DNA of 64,000 bases from CALMEH01 sp964548225 (GTDB taxonomy: Bacteria > Acidobacteriota > Blastocatellia > Pyrinomonadales > Pyrinomonadaceae): NCBI GenBank assembly GCA_964548225.1, contig CAZJQP010000001.1:124001-188000 (forward strand), read 5' to 3'. The notes below the pieces were generated by a model. The model was not told where the DNA came from and did not search any database. It saw nothing but the letters and a program-made list of their open reading frames with translations. Below, one piece after another: positions 43,177-50,546 of the stretch. Numbering within the stretch: position 1 is the first letter of the stretch; each line of letters starts with the position of its first letter. Position numbers and translations under genes: made by a program.

Positions 43177-43204
43177 GGACGAGGTATCGGCTTCGTCCCT
43201 TTTT
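43177..43204 (+). terminator. Terminator hairpin before thiC-tail copy 3
   Basis: ggacga at 43177-43182 pairs with tcgtcc near 43193-43198, followed by a T run. The block from tgattggacga to the T run is nearly the same as at 40947-40978. Confidence 0.7.
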
Positions 43205-43225
43205 GCATTTTGAATTAAAATAGAT

Positions 43226-43385
43226 TTCTGCTCGATGAAAATTCCGCAGGATGTCCGCGAATTTGCGAAAGAGCAAAACATTGAAGAAGAAAAAGCTTTG
43301 GCAGTCGGAATGGCTGAAAAGGCGAAGGAATTTGTTGATAAAGGAAGCGAGATTTATCAAGGGAAATTTGCCCGAAGATGCAAAA
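43226..43385 (+). pseudogene. Partial thiC 3'-end copy 3 with frameshift
   Basis: About 140-160 bp matching the thiC end from the same left boundary as copy 1 (ttctgctcgatg). The thiC frame runs from ATG 43235 to about 43360, then an extra base shifts it. In the shifted frame the ending reads N-L-P-E-D-A-K. It flows directly into the YdeI/DUF1801 gene. Confidence 0.85.
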
Positions 43386-43397
43386 AGAAATCAATAT

Positions 43398-44045
43398 ATG
43401 AATAGAATGAATCCGAAGGTTGATGCCTATTTTACGGCGGGTTGCGGTCGTTGTCCGCTTGGGAATACGCCCGAATGCAAAGTTCATAATTGGACGCTGG
43501 AATTGGAAACTCTGCGCGAAATCGTTCTCGAATGCGGGTTGACGGAAGAGTTAAAATGGAGTGTTCCCTGTTATACTTTTGACGGAAATAATATCGTTAT
43601 CATCGGCGCGTTTAAGGAATATTGTATGATTTCGTTTTTCAAAGGCGTTTTGCTGAAAGACACGCACAAAATTTTGACCAAACAGGGCGAAAATTCGCAA
43701 TCGGGACGGCTGATAAAATTTACCGATGTGCGGCAAATTGTTGAACTTGAAAACGTGATAAAAGATTATATTCTCGAAGCGGTTGAAATTGAAAAATCAG
43801 GCGGAAAGGTTGAATTAAAACAAGTTGCGGATTACAAAATTCCCGCCGAATTGCAAGATAAGTTTGAACAAGATGCAGATTTCCAAACCGCTTTTTTCGC
43901 TTTAACTGCCGGCAGGCAAAAGGGTTACATCTTACATTTTTCGCAAGCCAAACAATCGAAAACTCGCGTCGAAAGAATTGAAAAATCTGTGCCGAATATT
44001 TTTATCGGAAAAGGCTTGCACGACGATTTCAAGATGAAAAAATAA
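43398..44045 (+). CDS. YdeI/OmdA-like DUF1801 family protein
   Basis: 215 residues from ATG 43398; the frame opens back to 43251 only through the thiC-tail copy and is not real there. A DUF1801 domain (L-R-E-I-V-L-E-C-G-L-T-E-E-L-K-W, P-C-Y-T-F, F-K-E-Y-C-M-I-S-F-F-K-G) is followed by the C-terminal OmdA-like part ending G-R-Q-K-G-Y-I-L-H-F-S-Q-A-K-Q-S-K-T-R. The N-terminus has an unusual Cys insert (C-G-R-C-P-L-G-N-T-P-E-C). Function is unknown; the family is common in Bacteroidota. Confidence 0.85.
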   Translation: MNRMNPKVDAYFTAGCGRCPLGNTPECKVHNWTLELETLREIVLECGLTEELKWSVPCYTFDGNNIVIIGAFKEYCMISFFKGVLLKDTHKILTKQGENSQSGRLIKFTDVRQIVELENVIKDYILEAVEIEKSGGKVELKQVADYKIPAELQDKFEQDADFQTAFFALTAGRQKGYILHFSQAKQSKTRVERIEKSVPNIFIGKGLHDDFKMKK

Positions 44046-44132
44046 GTCTGCGAAAATCTGTGATCTCTGCGGGAAACCAAATTTTTATCTCCCACAGAAT
44101 TTGCGGAAACACGCAGAAAGTCATTCAAAATT

Positions 44133-44483
44133 ATGCTGACACAAATCAATCCGAAATTACCGATGCGTGATAAATCTGTTACGAAAATTTTTTACGAAAA
44201 ACTCGGTTTCACACAATACGGCGGCGATTTTCCCGAATATTTAATGGTCGAAAAAGACAGCATTCAGATTCATTTTTTTGAGTTTAAAGAATTGAATCCA
44301 AAGGAAAATTACGGGCAAGTTTATATCCGCACCGATAATATTGATGCGTTATATCAATCATTTTTGGACAATCAAGTAAAAACGACAACTTTGCAAGCCA
44401 AACCTTGGAAACAAAAAGAATTTTCAATTCTTGACCCCGACAATAATTTGCTGACATTCGGGCAAACTTTGGAGAACAATTAA
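44133..44483 (+). CDS. VOC/bleomycin-resistance-like protein
   Basis: 116 residues, one VOC domain: L-P-M-R-D-K-S-V-T-K-I-F-Y-E-K-L-G-F, then I-Q-I-H-F-F-E-F and the C-terminal F-S-I-L-D-P-D-N-N-L-L-T-F-G-Q. This matches the Ble-type subgroup, which binds rather than cleaves drugs. The real substrate is unknown. It is the last of the small cargo genes after thiC. Confidence 0.85.
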   Translation: MLTQINPKLPMRDKSVTKIFYEKLGFTQYGGDFPEYLMVEKDSIQIHFFEFKELNPKENYGQVYIRTDNIDALYQSFLDNQVKTTTLQAKPWKQKEFSILDPDNNLLTFGQTLENN

Positions 44484-44518
44484 TCTTGTAAAATTGGCAT
44501 ATTATTAACCGTTTTTAA

Positions 44519-46486
44519 TCATTTACTTTTGTTTTTCTGCATTTCGGCTTTGATTTTCTGAAAGCGCGGATCAGTTTTTAGTTCGGCGAGGCGTTGTTCG
44601 ATGTCGAGTTGGAACATCGAAAACGGACGGTCTTCGGCGGCTCGTTCGAGTTGGGCAAACGCCTTGTCTTTGTCGCCGAGCGCGGTGTAAATCATTGCCA
44701 GATAATCGGGCGCAACATAGCGTGTTTGTTGGTTTTTGAGCAATTCGCCCAAGATTTTTTCGGCTTCGGGGCGATTGCCCGATTTGGCATAAGCGTGCGC
44801 CAACGAAGCGAGCGCAAGCGTGCCGTTGCCGCTCAATTCGACGGCGCGTTGAAACGATAAAATAGCTTCGGGAAATTTTCCTTGTTGTTCCTCAATCAAA
44901 CCGAGAAGCCAATATCCGCGGGCAAAATTCGGGTCTAATTCGAGCGTTTTTCGGGCTTGCGTTTCGGCTTCATCGTATCTTTTGGCGCGAAAAAGAACCG
45001 TTCCGATATTCAGATTGACAATCAGCGAAAATTGGTCAATTTCCTGCGCTTTCTTCATTTCGGCGAGCGATTCGTCAAATTTTCCCTGCACCAGCAAGGC
45101 GATTCCGTAATAGTGATGCGTGTGTGAAAGATTCGGATTTATTTCGAGTGCGCGGCGCAAATCTTGGATTGCCAAATCAGCATCGCCGGTTTCCCACACG
45201 GTTAGCCAAGCCTTTGTCGCGTAGGCTTCCGCCAGATTTTTATCCAAATTTAACGCTTTCGTCAGCGCAGATTTTGCTTTCGGCAAAGTTTCACTTGGCG
45301 GCAATCCGCCGAGCAAGGCTTCCTGATTGCCGAGAAGCATATACGCATCGGCGAGTCCGGCGTAGGCAAGCGCGTAATCGGGTTGTTTTTCGATTGCTTG
45401 TTCAAAATACGAAATCGAAAGTTTGACCGAATCGAAATTGCGTTTGCCGAGTTGGAAAAGTCCGTTCAGATAGAGTTTGTAGGCTTCGGCGTTTTCGGTT
45501 GAATGTGTATTGATTTGGCGGCGTTCTTCGTCGTTTAATTTGAGCGCGAGAAGGTCTGCAACTTGTTCGGAAATCGAATCTTGAAGCGTGAAAACATCCG
45601 ATTCTTTGGCATCGAAAGAATTTGCCCAAATCGGCGAACCATCGGAAACGCGAATAAGCTGGACGGAAACGCGCAATTTGTCGCCGTCGCGCTGAATTTT
45701 TCCGTCGAGAAGCGCGTCAACTTTCAATTCGTTTCCGATGATTGTCAAATCTTTGTTTTGCGCGGCATATTTTGTAATCGCGGTTGTCGGGCGAATCGTA
45801 ACGCGCTTGATGCGGCTGAGTTTGGCGATTACCGCGTCGGACATTCCGAGTCCGAAAATCGCGTCTTGTTCGTTCATCGCCAACGGTTTGAACGGCAAAA
45901 CGGCGAGCGTCTGAATCTGATTCAAGCTCTCAATTTTGCGTGGCGCAAAAGCAAAATAAATAATTCCGCCGCACAAAACAAGTAACAAAACGGCGGCAAC
46001 GGCAAGCAAATATTTGCGGTTTGATTTCGGTTTCGGTGGTAAAAGAAGCGCGTTTTGAGTCGGGGTTACAAGAATTTCCGCATCGTTTTGGACAAATTCT
46101 TCCTTGATGAAAACATCCGTTGTCGAAACTTTTTCGAGAATCAGAATATCGTCCGCCTCATCTTCAAAAACGTCAGCAACGAAGCGATAACCGCGACCGG
46201 GAACGGTGGCGATAAATTTATTTTCGCCGCGTTTTTCGCCTAAAGCCTTGCGAACGAGCGTCATATTGACGGTCAGATTATTGTCTTCAACAAACGAATC
46301 TTGCCAAACCGCTTGCATCAATTCGTCTTTTCCGACAAGATTTCCGCCACTTTTGACCAAAAATTGCAAAATGTCGAAAGCCTTCGGCGGAAGCGCAACC
46401 GTTTCTTCGTCTTTAAACAACAAACGTCTGCCGACATCAAGCCGAAAATTGCCGAAACGGTGAACTGTCGAATTTTGCCGATTCAT
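44519..46486 (-). CDS. Membrane-bound winged-helix regulator with TolB-like and TPR domains
   Basis: 655 residues. The OmpR/CadC-type winged helix is at about 8-107 (L-P-P-K-A-F-D-I-L-Q-F-L-V, V-P-G-R-G-Y-R-F-V). A single membrane helix (about 160-182) separates it from a TolB-like N-terminal domain (T-L-A-V-L-P-F-K-P-L to about 300) and several TPRs (about 340-630). This is a one-component transcription factor design very frequent in Acidobacteriota. It is divergent from the small DNA-binding-like gene and CSLREA gene and may control them or itself through the TTAG repeats at 46541-46576. Confidence 0.9.
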   Translation of the reverse strand: MNRQNSTVHRFGNFRLDVGRRLLFKDEETVALPPKAFDILQFLVKSGGNLVGKDELMQAVWQDSFVEDNNLTVNMTLVRKALGEKRGENKFIATVPGRGYRFVADVFEDEADDILILEKVSTTDVFIKEEFVQNDAEILVTPTQNALLLPPKPKSNRKYLLAVAAVLLLVLCGGIIYFAFAPRKIESLNQIQTLAVLPFKPLAMNEQDAIFGLGMSDAVIAKLSRIKRVTIRPTTAITKYAAQNKDLTIIGNELKVDALLDGKIQRDGDKLRVSVQLIRVSDGSPIWANSFDAKESDVFTLQDSISEQVADLLALKLNDEERRQINTHSTENAEAYKLYLNGLFQLGKRNFDSVKLSISYFEQAIEKQPDYALAYAGLADAYMLLGNQEALLGGLPPSETLPKAKSALTKALNLDKNLAEAYATKAWLTVWETGDADLAIQDLRRALEINPNLSHTHHYYGIALLVQGKFDESLAEMKKAQEIDQFSLIVNLNIGTVLFRAKRYDEAETQARKTLELDPNFARGYWLLGLIEEQQGKFPEAILSFQRAVELSGNGTLALASLAHAYAKSGNRPEAEKILGELLKNQQTRYVAPDYLAMIYTALGDKDKAFAQLERAAEDRPFSMFQLDIEQRLAELKTDPRFQKIKAEMQKNKSK

Positions 46487-46540
46487 ATTTGGCGCGTCGA
46501 AAGATAAATATTACTAAATCGGCGCAGATTCTACCAAGTC

Positions 46541-46576
46541 TTAGCAAATCTTAGGAAAAATTAGCCAAAATCTTAA
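46541..46576. promoter_or_regulatory. Helically phased TTAG direct repeats
   Basis: TTAG occurs at 46541, 46551 and 46561, followed by TTAA at 46573, each with an A-rich 3' flank (ttagcaaatc, ttaggaaaaa, ttagccaaaa). Ten-bp phasing of direct repeats is the usual form of OmpR/PhoB-type binding sites. The site lies about 55 bp upstream of the winged-helix regulator ATG, between divergent genes. Confidence 0.5.
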
Positions 46577-46619
46577 AGACTTTTCACCGCTTGTTTTCTT
46601 AATCTGACAGACGAGAAAC

Positions 46620-46895
46620 GTGAAAATTACAAAACTGACAACTATTAAATCTGTGAAACGCGAAGCGATTGTTTTGCGAAACCGCATCGGGACTTTGCGG
46701 ACGTTTTGCGAAGTTTGCGGAAACGAACAACCGATGCTTTCAGCGGGCAACGCGGCGCAATTATTGAATTTGAGCGAACGAAAAATCTTTTTGCTGGTCG
46801 AAAGCGCGGCGTTTCATATTTTTGAAACCGAAAGCGGACGGCTGTTTATCTGTTTCGATTCGCTGTTGAAATTAAAAGAAAAGGAAGGATTATGA
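46620..46895 (+). CDS. Small HTH/excisionase-like protein coupled to the CSLREA gene
   Basis: 91 residues from GTG 46620. An N-terminal basic region and a C-E-V-C-G pair precede M-L-S-A-G-N-A-A-Q-L-L-N-L-S-E-R-K-I-F-L-L-V-E, which resembles the first helices of an excisionase-type MerR-like HTH. Its stop overlaps the ATG of the CSLREA gene (ATGA), so translation is coupled. It may regulate that surface protein; this is inferred from coupling only. Confidence 0.72.
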   Translation: MKITKLTTIKSVKREAIVLRNRIGTLRTFCEVCGNEQPMLSAGNAAQLLNLSERKIFLLVESAAFHIFETESGRLFICFDSLLKLKEKEGL

Positions 46896-49588
46896 AACTT
46901 AAAAGAAACATTTTCGGGATATTGGCAATCATTTTTCTGACGGCATTTGCCGGACACGCGGCAACGATTACGGTCAACACTTTGGCGGACGAAAACAACA
47001 CGAACGCGGCGGCTTGCAGTTTGCGCGAAGCGATTAACAACGCGAACGGCGATAACACGACAAACGGTTTAGGTTGTGTTGCAGGTTCGGGAACGGACGA
47101 CATCGTTATTAATGTCAACGGCACGATTACGCCGACAACTGTTTTGCCGTCAATAACTTCGTCGTTAAACATTACGGGCAACGGAGCAAGTCTGCTGTCG
47201 GTATCAGGCAACAATGCGCGGCGTGTTTTCGTAATTTCATCCGGCACGGTTTCTATCAACAATTTGACGGCAACTGCAGGTTTCAATTCGGAGCAAGCAG
47301 GCGGCATATATAATGATGGCGGAACGGTTACGCTGTCGGGTTTAGTGGTCAGCAATTCGAGTTCGGAGCAAGCAGGCGGAATTCAAAATAACGGGACGAT
47401 GATTGTTAACAATTCAACTGTTACCAATAATCAGGCGACAATCTCTCTTGGCGGCGGAATAATGAATTATGGAACTCTGACGATTAACAATTCGACGATT
47501 TCCAATAATCAAGGCAGCGCACAGGGCGGCGGAATTACCAATTATGCCAGTTTGACCGTTAACGACTCGACTTTCACCAATAATTCAACGCCCAATCTCG
47601 GAGGCGCGATCATAAACAACAGCAGCACGTTTTTCAGCGTTACGCGCAGCACTTTTGTCGGTAATACGGCTGGAACCGGAGGCGCAATATATCTTACCAG
47701 TCCGACTGCTTCAACCGTTACCAACAGCACTTTTTCAAATAACTCGGCAAATTCCGGCAGTGCCGTTAGTTTAGAATCCGCGCTGACGATGAGGAACTGC
47801 ACGGTCAGCGGTAATCGCAGTGAAAACGGTGCTATCTTAATTAACGGCGGTTCGGGAGCCGCCACTCTGATCAATAATATCGTCGCCGGAAACACCAATA
47901 ATACTCAAACTATTCAATTAGACATCAGCACGTCCGCTGGTGGAACTGTGGTTACAGGAAGTTCTTTTAACAATATTGTCGGAACAGGCGGTTCGGGTGG
48001 TTTGACGAATGGCGTGAACGGCAATCAAGTTGGCGTATCGCTTGCGAGTGTTCGATTATTGCCGCTCGGCAGTTACGGCGGATTGGTTCAAACGATGCCG
48101 ATTCGCCCCAATTCTCCGGCGCGAAATGCGGGAACGAACACGGGCGCACCGGCAACCGACGCACGCGGGTTTAATCGTCCGCAAGCCACGACAACCGACA
48201 TCGGTGCGTTCGAGATTCAGACGAATTCGGTCGTAACGAATACGGCAAACAACGGTGCGGGAAGTTTGCGTCAAGCCGTAACGGATATTGCTTCGGGCGA
48301 CATCATTCAATTTGAAACGCCGCTTTTTGACACGGCACAGACGATTTCGCTTTCCGCCGGACAAATCACACTCAATAAAAATTTAACGATTTACGGCAAC
48401 GGCGCGAATATTTTGAATGTTCAGAATACGGCGGCGCAAAGCACGACGAGTCGCGTTTTTAATATTTCTACGAGCGGTTTTACTATTAATCTGAATGGCG
48501 TAACTGTCAGTGGTGGAAACGTCAGCGGCGATGGCGGCGGAATCTTTAATTTTGGCAGCACTCTGTCACTCACCAATTGTGTCATTGACGGCAATACTGC
48601 GACCGGGGACGGCGGCGGTATTCGCAGTAGCGGCAATATGACGGTTCTCGGCTCAACTATTTCAAATAATACAGCTACCAGCGCGGGCGGTAATAAAGCC
48701 GGCGGCATTGATTTTTCCGGTGGCTCTTTAGTGATTACAAATTCGACCATTTCCGGTAATTCCTCACTCGGCGGCAATACTAATGCGGGCGGCATTTGGT
48801 CAAATAACAATACAACAATTACCAATTCGACAATTACGAACAATATAGCGAACGGCACAAATAGCGGCGGCGGTATTTACAAAACCGGCGGACCGGCAAT
48901 TATCGTGCGAAATTCCATCATTGCCGCTAATCAAAATAACGCAACGATTCCTGATGTCAGCGGCGGTTTTAACTCCGGCGGCTACAATCTCATCGGTAAT
49001 GTCGGCACGGCAATCGGATTTAATCAACCGACTGACCAGACGGGTTCAAATCCTTTGTTTGAAAATTCTGATGGAAAATCGCTTGCGCCTACTGTGATTT
49101 TTGATCCGATGCTTGCACCGTTGGCGAATAATGGCGGAACTGTGCCGACACACGCCGTGATGAACGGTTCGCGGGCTATTGATAAAGGCAATTCTTTTGG
49201 TTCGACTACGGATTCTCGCGGACTGCTTCGTCCGCTTGACAATCCTTTGATTGCAAACGCGGCAGGCGGCGACGGTGCGGACATCGGCGCGTTTGAGGCG
49301 CAAGCTCCGACATCGGCTTCGGTTTCAATTAGCGGACAAGTTTTTACAACTGACGGCAGAGGTTTGCGAAATGCTTTTGTAACAATCACCGACACGCAAG
49401 GAAATTTGATGACGGCAAGAACTTCGGCGTTCGGATTTTACCGATTCGACGAAATCCAAGTCGGCGAAACTTACGTTATCGAAGTTCGTTCAAAGAATTT
49501 CCAATTCGCGCCGCAAATCGTTTCGGTCAGCGAAGAATTAACCGGATTCAATTTTTATGCAATTGGAAGTTTAATGAAAGAAAAGTAG
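46892..49588 (+). CDS. CSLREA-domain beta-helix surface protein
   Basis: 898 residues. A signal peptide (about 1-24) is followed by the CSLREA motif (A-A-C-S-L-R-E-A-I-N-N-A-N near residue 46). Two long right-handed parallel beta-helix regions are visible as runs of N-S-T-I/V-S-N-N and G-G-G-I. Each ends in a choice-of-anchor-Q-like segment (A-R-N-A-G-T-N and S-R-A-I-D-K-G-N, then D-I-G-A-F-E). The second half repeats the first (a degenerate second CSLREA: G-S-L-R-Q-A-V). The C-terminus (about 805-890) is a carboxypeptidase-regulatory-like beta-sandwich. Such proteins are exported; many are thought to bind or cleave carbohydrate, but this is unproven here. Confidence 0.88.
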   Translation: MKLKRNIFGILAIIFLTAFAGHAATITVNTLADENNTNAAACSLREAINNANGDNTTNGLGCVAGSGTDDIVINVNGTITPTTVLPSITSSLNITGNGASLLSVSGNNARRVFVISSGTVSINNLTATAGFNSEQAGGIYNDGGTVTLSGLVVSNSSSEQAGGIQNNGTMIVNNSTVTNNQATISLGGGIMNYGTLTINNSTISNNQGSAQGGGITNYASLTVNDSTFTNNSTPNLGGAIINNSSTFFSVTRSTFVGNTAGTGGAIYLTSPTASTVTNSTFSNNSANSGSAVSLESALTMRNCTVSGNRSENGAILINGGSGAATLINNIVAGNTNNTQTIQLDISTSAGGTVVTGSSFNNIVGTGGSGGLTNGVNGNQVGVSLASVRLLPLGSYGGLVQTMPIRPNSPARNAGTNTGAPATDARGFNRPQATTTDIGAFEIQTNSVVTNTANNGAGSLRQAVTDIASGDIIQFETPLFDTAQTISLSAGQITLNKNLTIYGNGANILNVQNTAAQSTTSRVFNISTSGFTINLNGVTVSGGNVSGDGGGIFNFGSTLSLTNCVIDGNTATGDGGGIRSSGNMTVLGSTISNNTATSAGGNKAGGIDFSGGSLVITNSTISGNSSLGGNTNAGGIWSNNNTTITNSTITNNIANGTNSGGGIYKTGGPAIIVRNSIIAANQNNATIPDVSGGFNSGGYNLIGNVGTAIGFNQPTDQTGSNPLFENSDGKSLAPTVIFDPMLAPLANNGGTVPTHAVMNGSRAIDKGNSFGSTTDSRGLLRPLDNPLIANAAGGDGADIGAFEAQAPTSASVSISGQVFTTDGRGLRNAFVTITDTQGNLMTARTSAFGFYRFDEIQVGETYVIEVRSKNFQFAPQIVSVSEELTGFNFYAIGSLMKEK

Positions 49589-49597
49589 TTTTCGGGA

Positions 49598-49693
49598 AGA
49601 TTTTTAACCACAAAATTACACTAAACGGCACGAAACAAGAAAAAACTAGGCAATTTTCGTGTTATGCGCGTGTATTTTCGTGGTTAAAAATCT
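49598..49693. repeat. 24-bp inverted repeat after the CSLREA gene
   Basis: Arms at 49598-49621 and 49670-49693 are reverse complements with two mismatches (agatttttaaccac and its mirror). It can form a long stem and may terminate the CSLREA transcript. Confidence 0.6.
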
Positions 49694-49730
49694 TAGTCTT
49701 ATTTGAGTTTGAACAAAAAAACTTCTTAGG

Positions 49731-49763
49731 AAACCGTCTCAAATGGCTTTGAGGCGGTTTTTT
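49731..49763 (+). terminator. Terminator whose right arm starts the 21-bp array
   Basis: aaccgtctcaaa at 49732-49743 pairs with tttgaggcggtt near 49748-49759, followed by a T run. The tttgaggc in its right arm is the recurrent core of the array that begins here. Confidence 0.75.
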
Positions 49764-50188
49764 ATGTGCTTGAGGTGAATGTTTATGGCTTTGAGGCAAA
49801 TGTTTATGTGTTTGAGGCTCTTAATATTTGGTTTGAGCCGAATGTTTATGGCTTTGAGGCTCTTAATATTTGGTTTGAGGCAATTGTTTTTCGATTTGAA
49901 CCTGCCTCAAACACATAAACATTCGGCTCAAAGCCATAAACATTCGGCTCAAAGGCAAAAACATTTGCCTCAAACTGTTTTGAGGCAGGCTCAAAGACAA
50001 TATTAAGAGCCTCAAACTGTTTTGAGGCAGGCTCAAACCAAATATTAAGAGGCTCAAAGACAATATTAAGAGCCTCAAACGCAAAAACATTCGCCTCAAA
50101 CTAAATATTAAGAGGCTCAAACCGAATATCAAGAGGCTCAAAGACAATATCAAGAGGCTCAAACCGAATGTTAAGAAGCTGTTTTAAA
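49748..50188. repeat. 21-bp tandem array of 21 units with inverted halves
   Basis: Exactly 441 bp divide into 21 units of 21 bp without a slip. The first seven units carry tttgaggc in the forward sense (for example tttgaggctcttaatattt). At 49895-49915 the orientation turns, and the remaining units carry gcctcaaa/ggctcaaa with tail variants aacattcg, atattaag or atatcaag. The 21-bp phase is kept across the turn. Tails come from a few alternatives that are shuffled among units. Apparent frames on both strands encode only monotonous heptapeptide repeats and lack start signals; they are not annotated as genes. Confidence 0.92.
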
Positions 50189-50232
50189 ACTCTAAAAAGC
50201 CTGATGATTGCGAGTGGTTTATCAATTATTAA

Positions 50233-50315
50233 TTATCAATTATCAATTATATGTTTGGGGTTTTAAGCGTAACCCACGACAATTTAATGGATAATTGGTA
50301 ATTGATAATTGATAA
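50233..50315. repeat. AT-rich 17-bp inverted repeat (ttatcaatta family)
   Basis: ttatcaattatcaatta at 50233-50249 is mirrored exactly at 50299-50315. The same unit builds the repeat at 20298-20352, which shows a dispersed intergenic family. The stretch from here to 50546 holds no other recognised gene or signal; it is upstream of the flippase. Confidence 0.7.
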
Positions 50316-50546
50316 CGCTGTGCTTTGTTTCCTAAGCATATTCAGCTTTAAAACAGATTCTAAGACATCAATGGAAATTACGAACTTTTGGTAGAACTCA
50401 GAACGCGCTCAAATTATTTTTGCGATAGCTTCTAAATTTTTCAGAATTCGGCAGAATCGAAAAAAGTAGGGAATAAAAAGAAAAACCTCTTGATGTTCAC
50501 TACTTTTTTCGATTTTTTATGATAAGGTTTTTCTTTTAATCAATCT

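Noticed and set aside
43251..43397. N-terminal extension of the DUF1801 protein
   Set aside because: This stretch is the thiC-tail copy read in a non-thiC frame.
37851..44483. Integrative element with integrase in thiC
   Set aside because: No integrase, recombinase or transposase was found; the tail copies are reported without assigning the agent.
49779..50162. Open frames of 75 (+) and 99 (-) residues inside the 21-bp array
   Set aside because: They only translate the repeats into monotonous heptapeptides, have no Shine-Dalgarno and exist on both strands at once.
49748..50188. CRISPR array
   Set aside because: Units are contiguous 21-bp repeats in both orientations with no unique spacers of constant length, and no cas gene is nearby.
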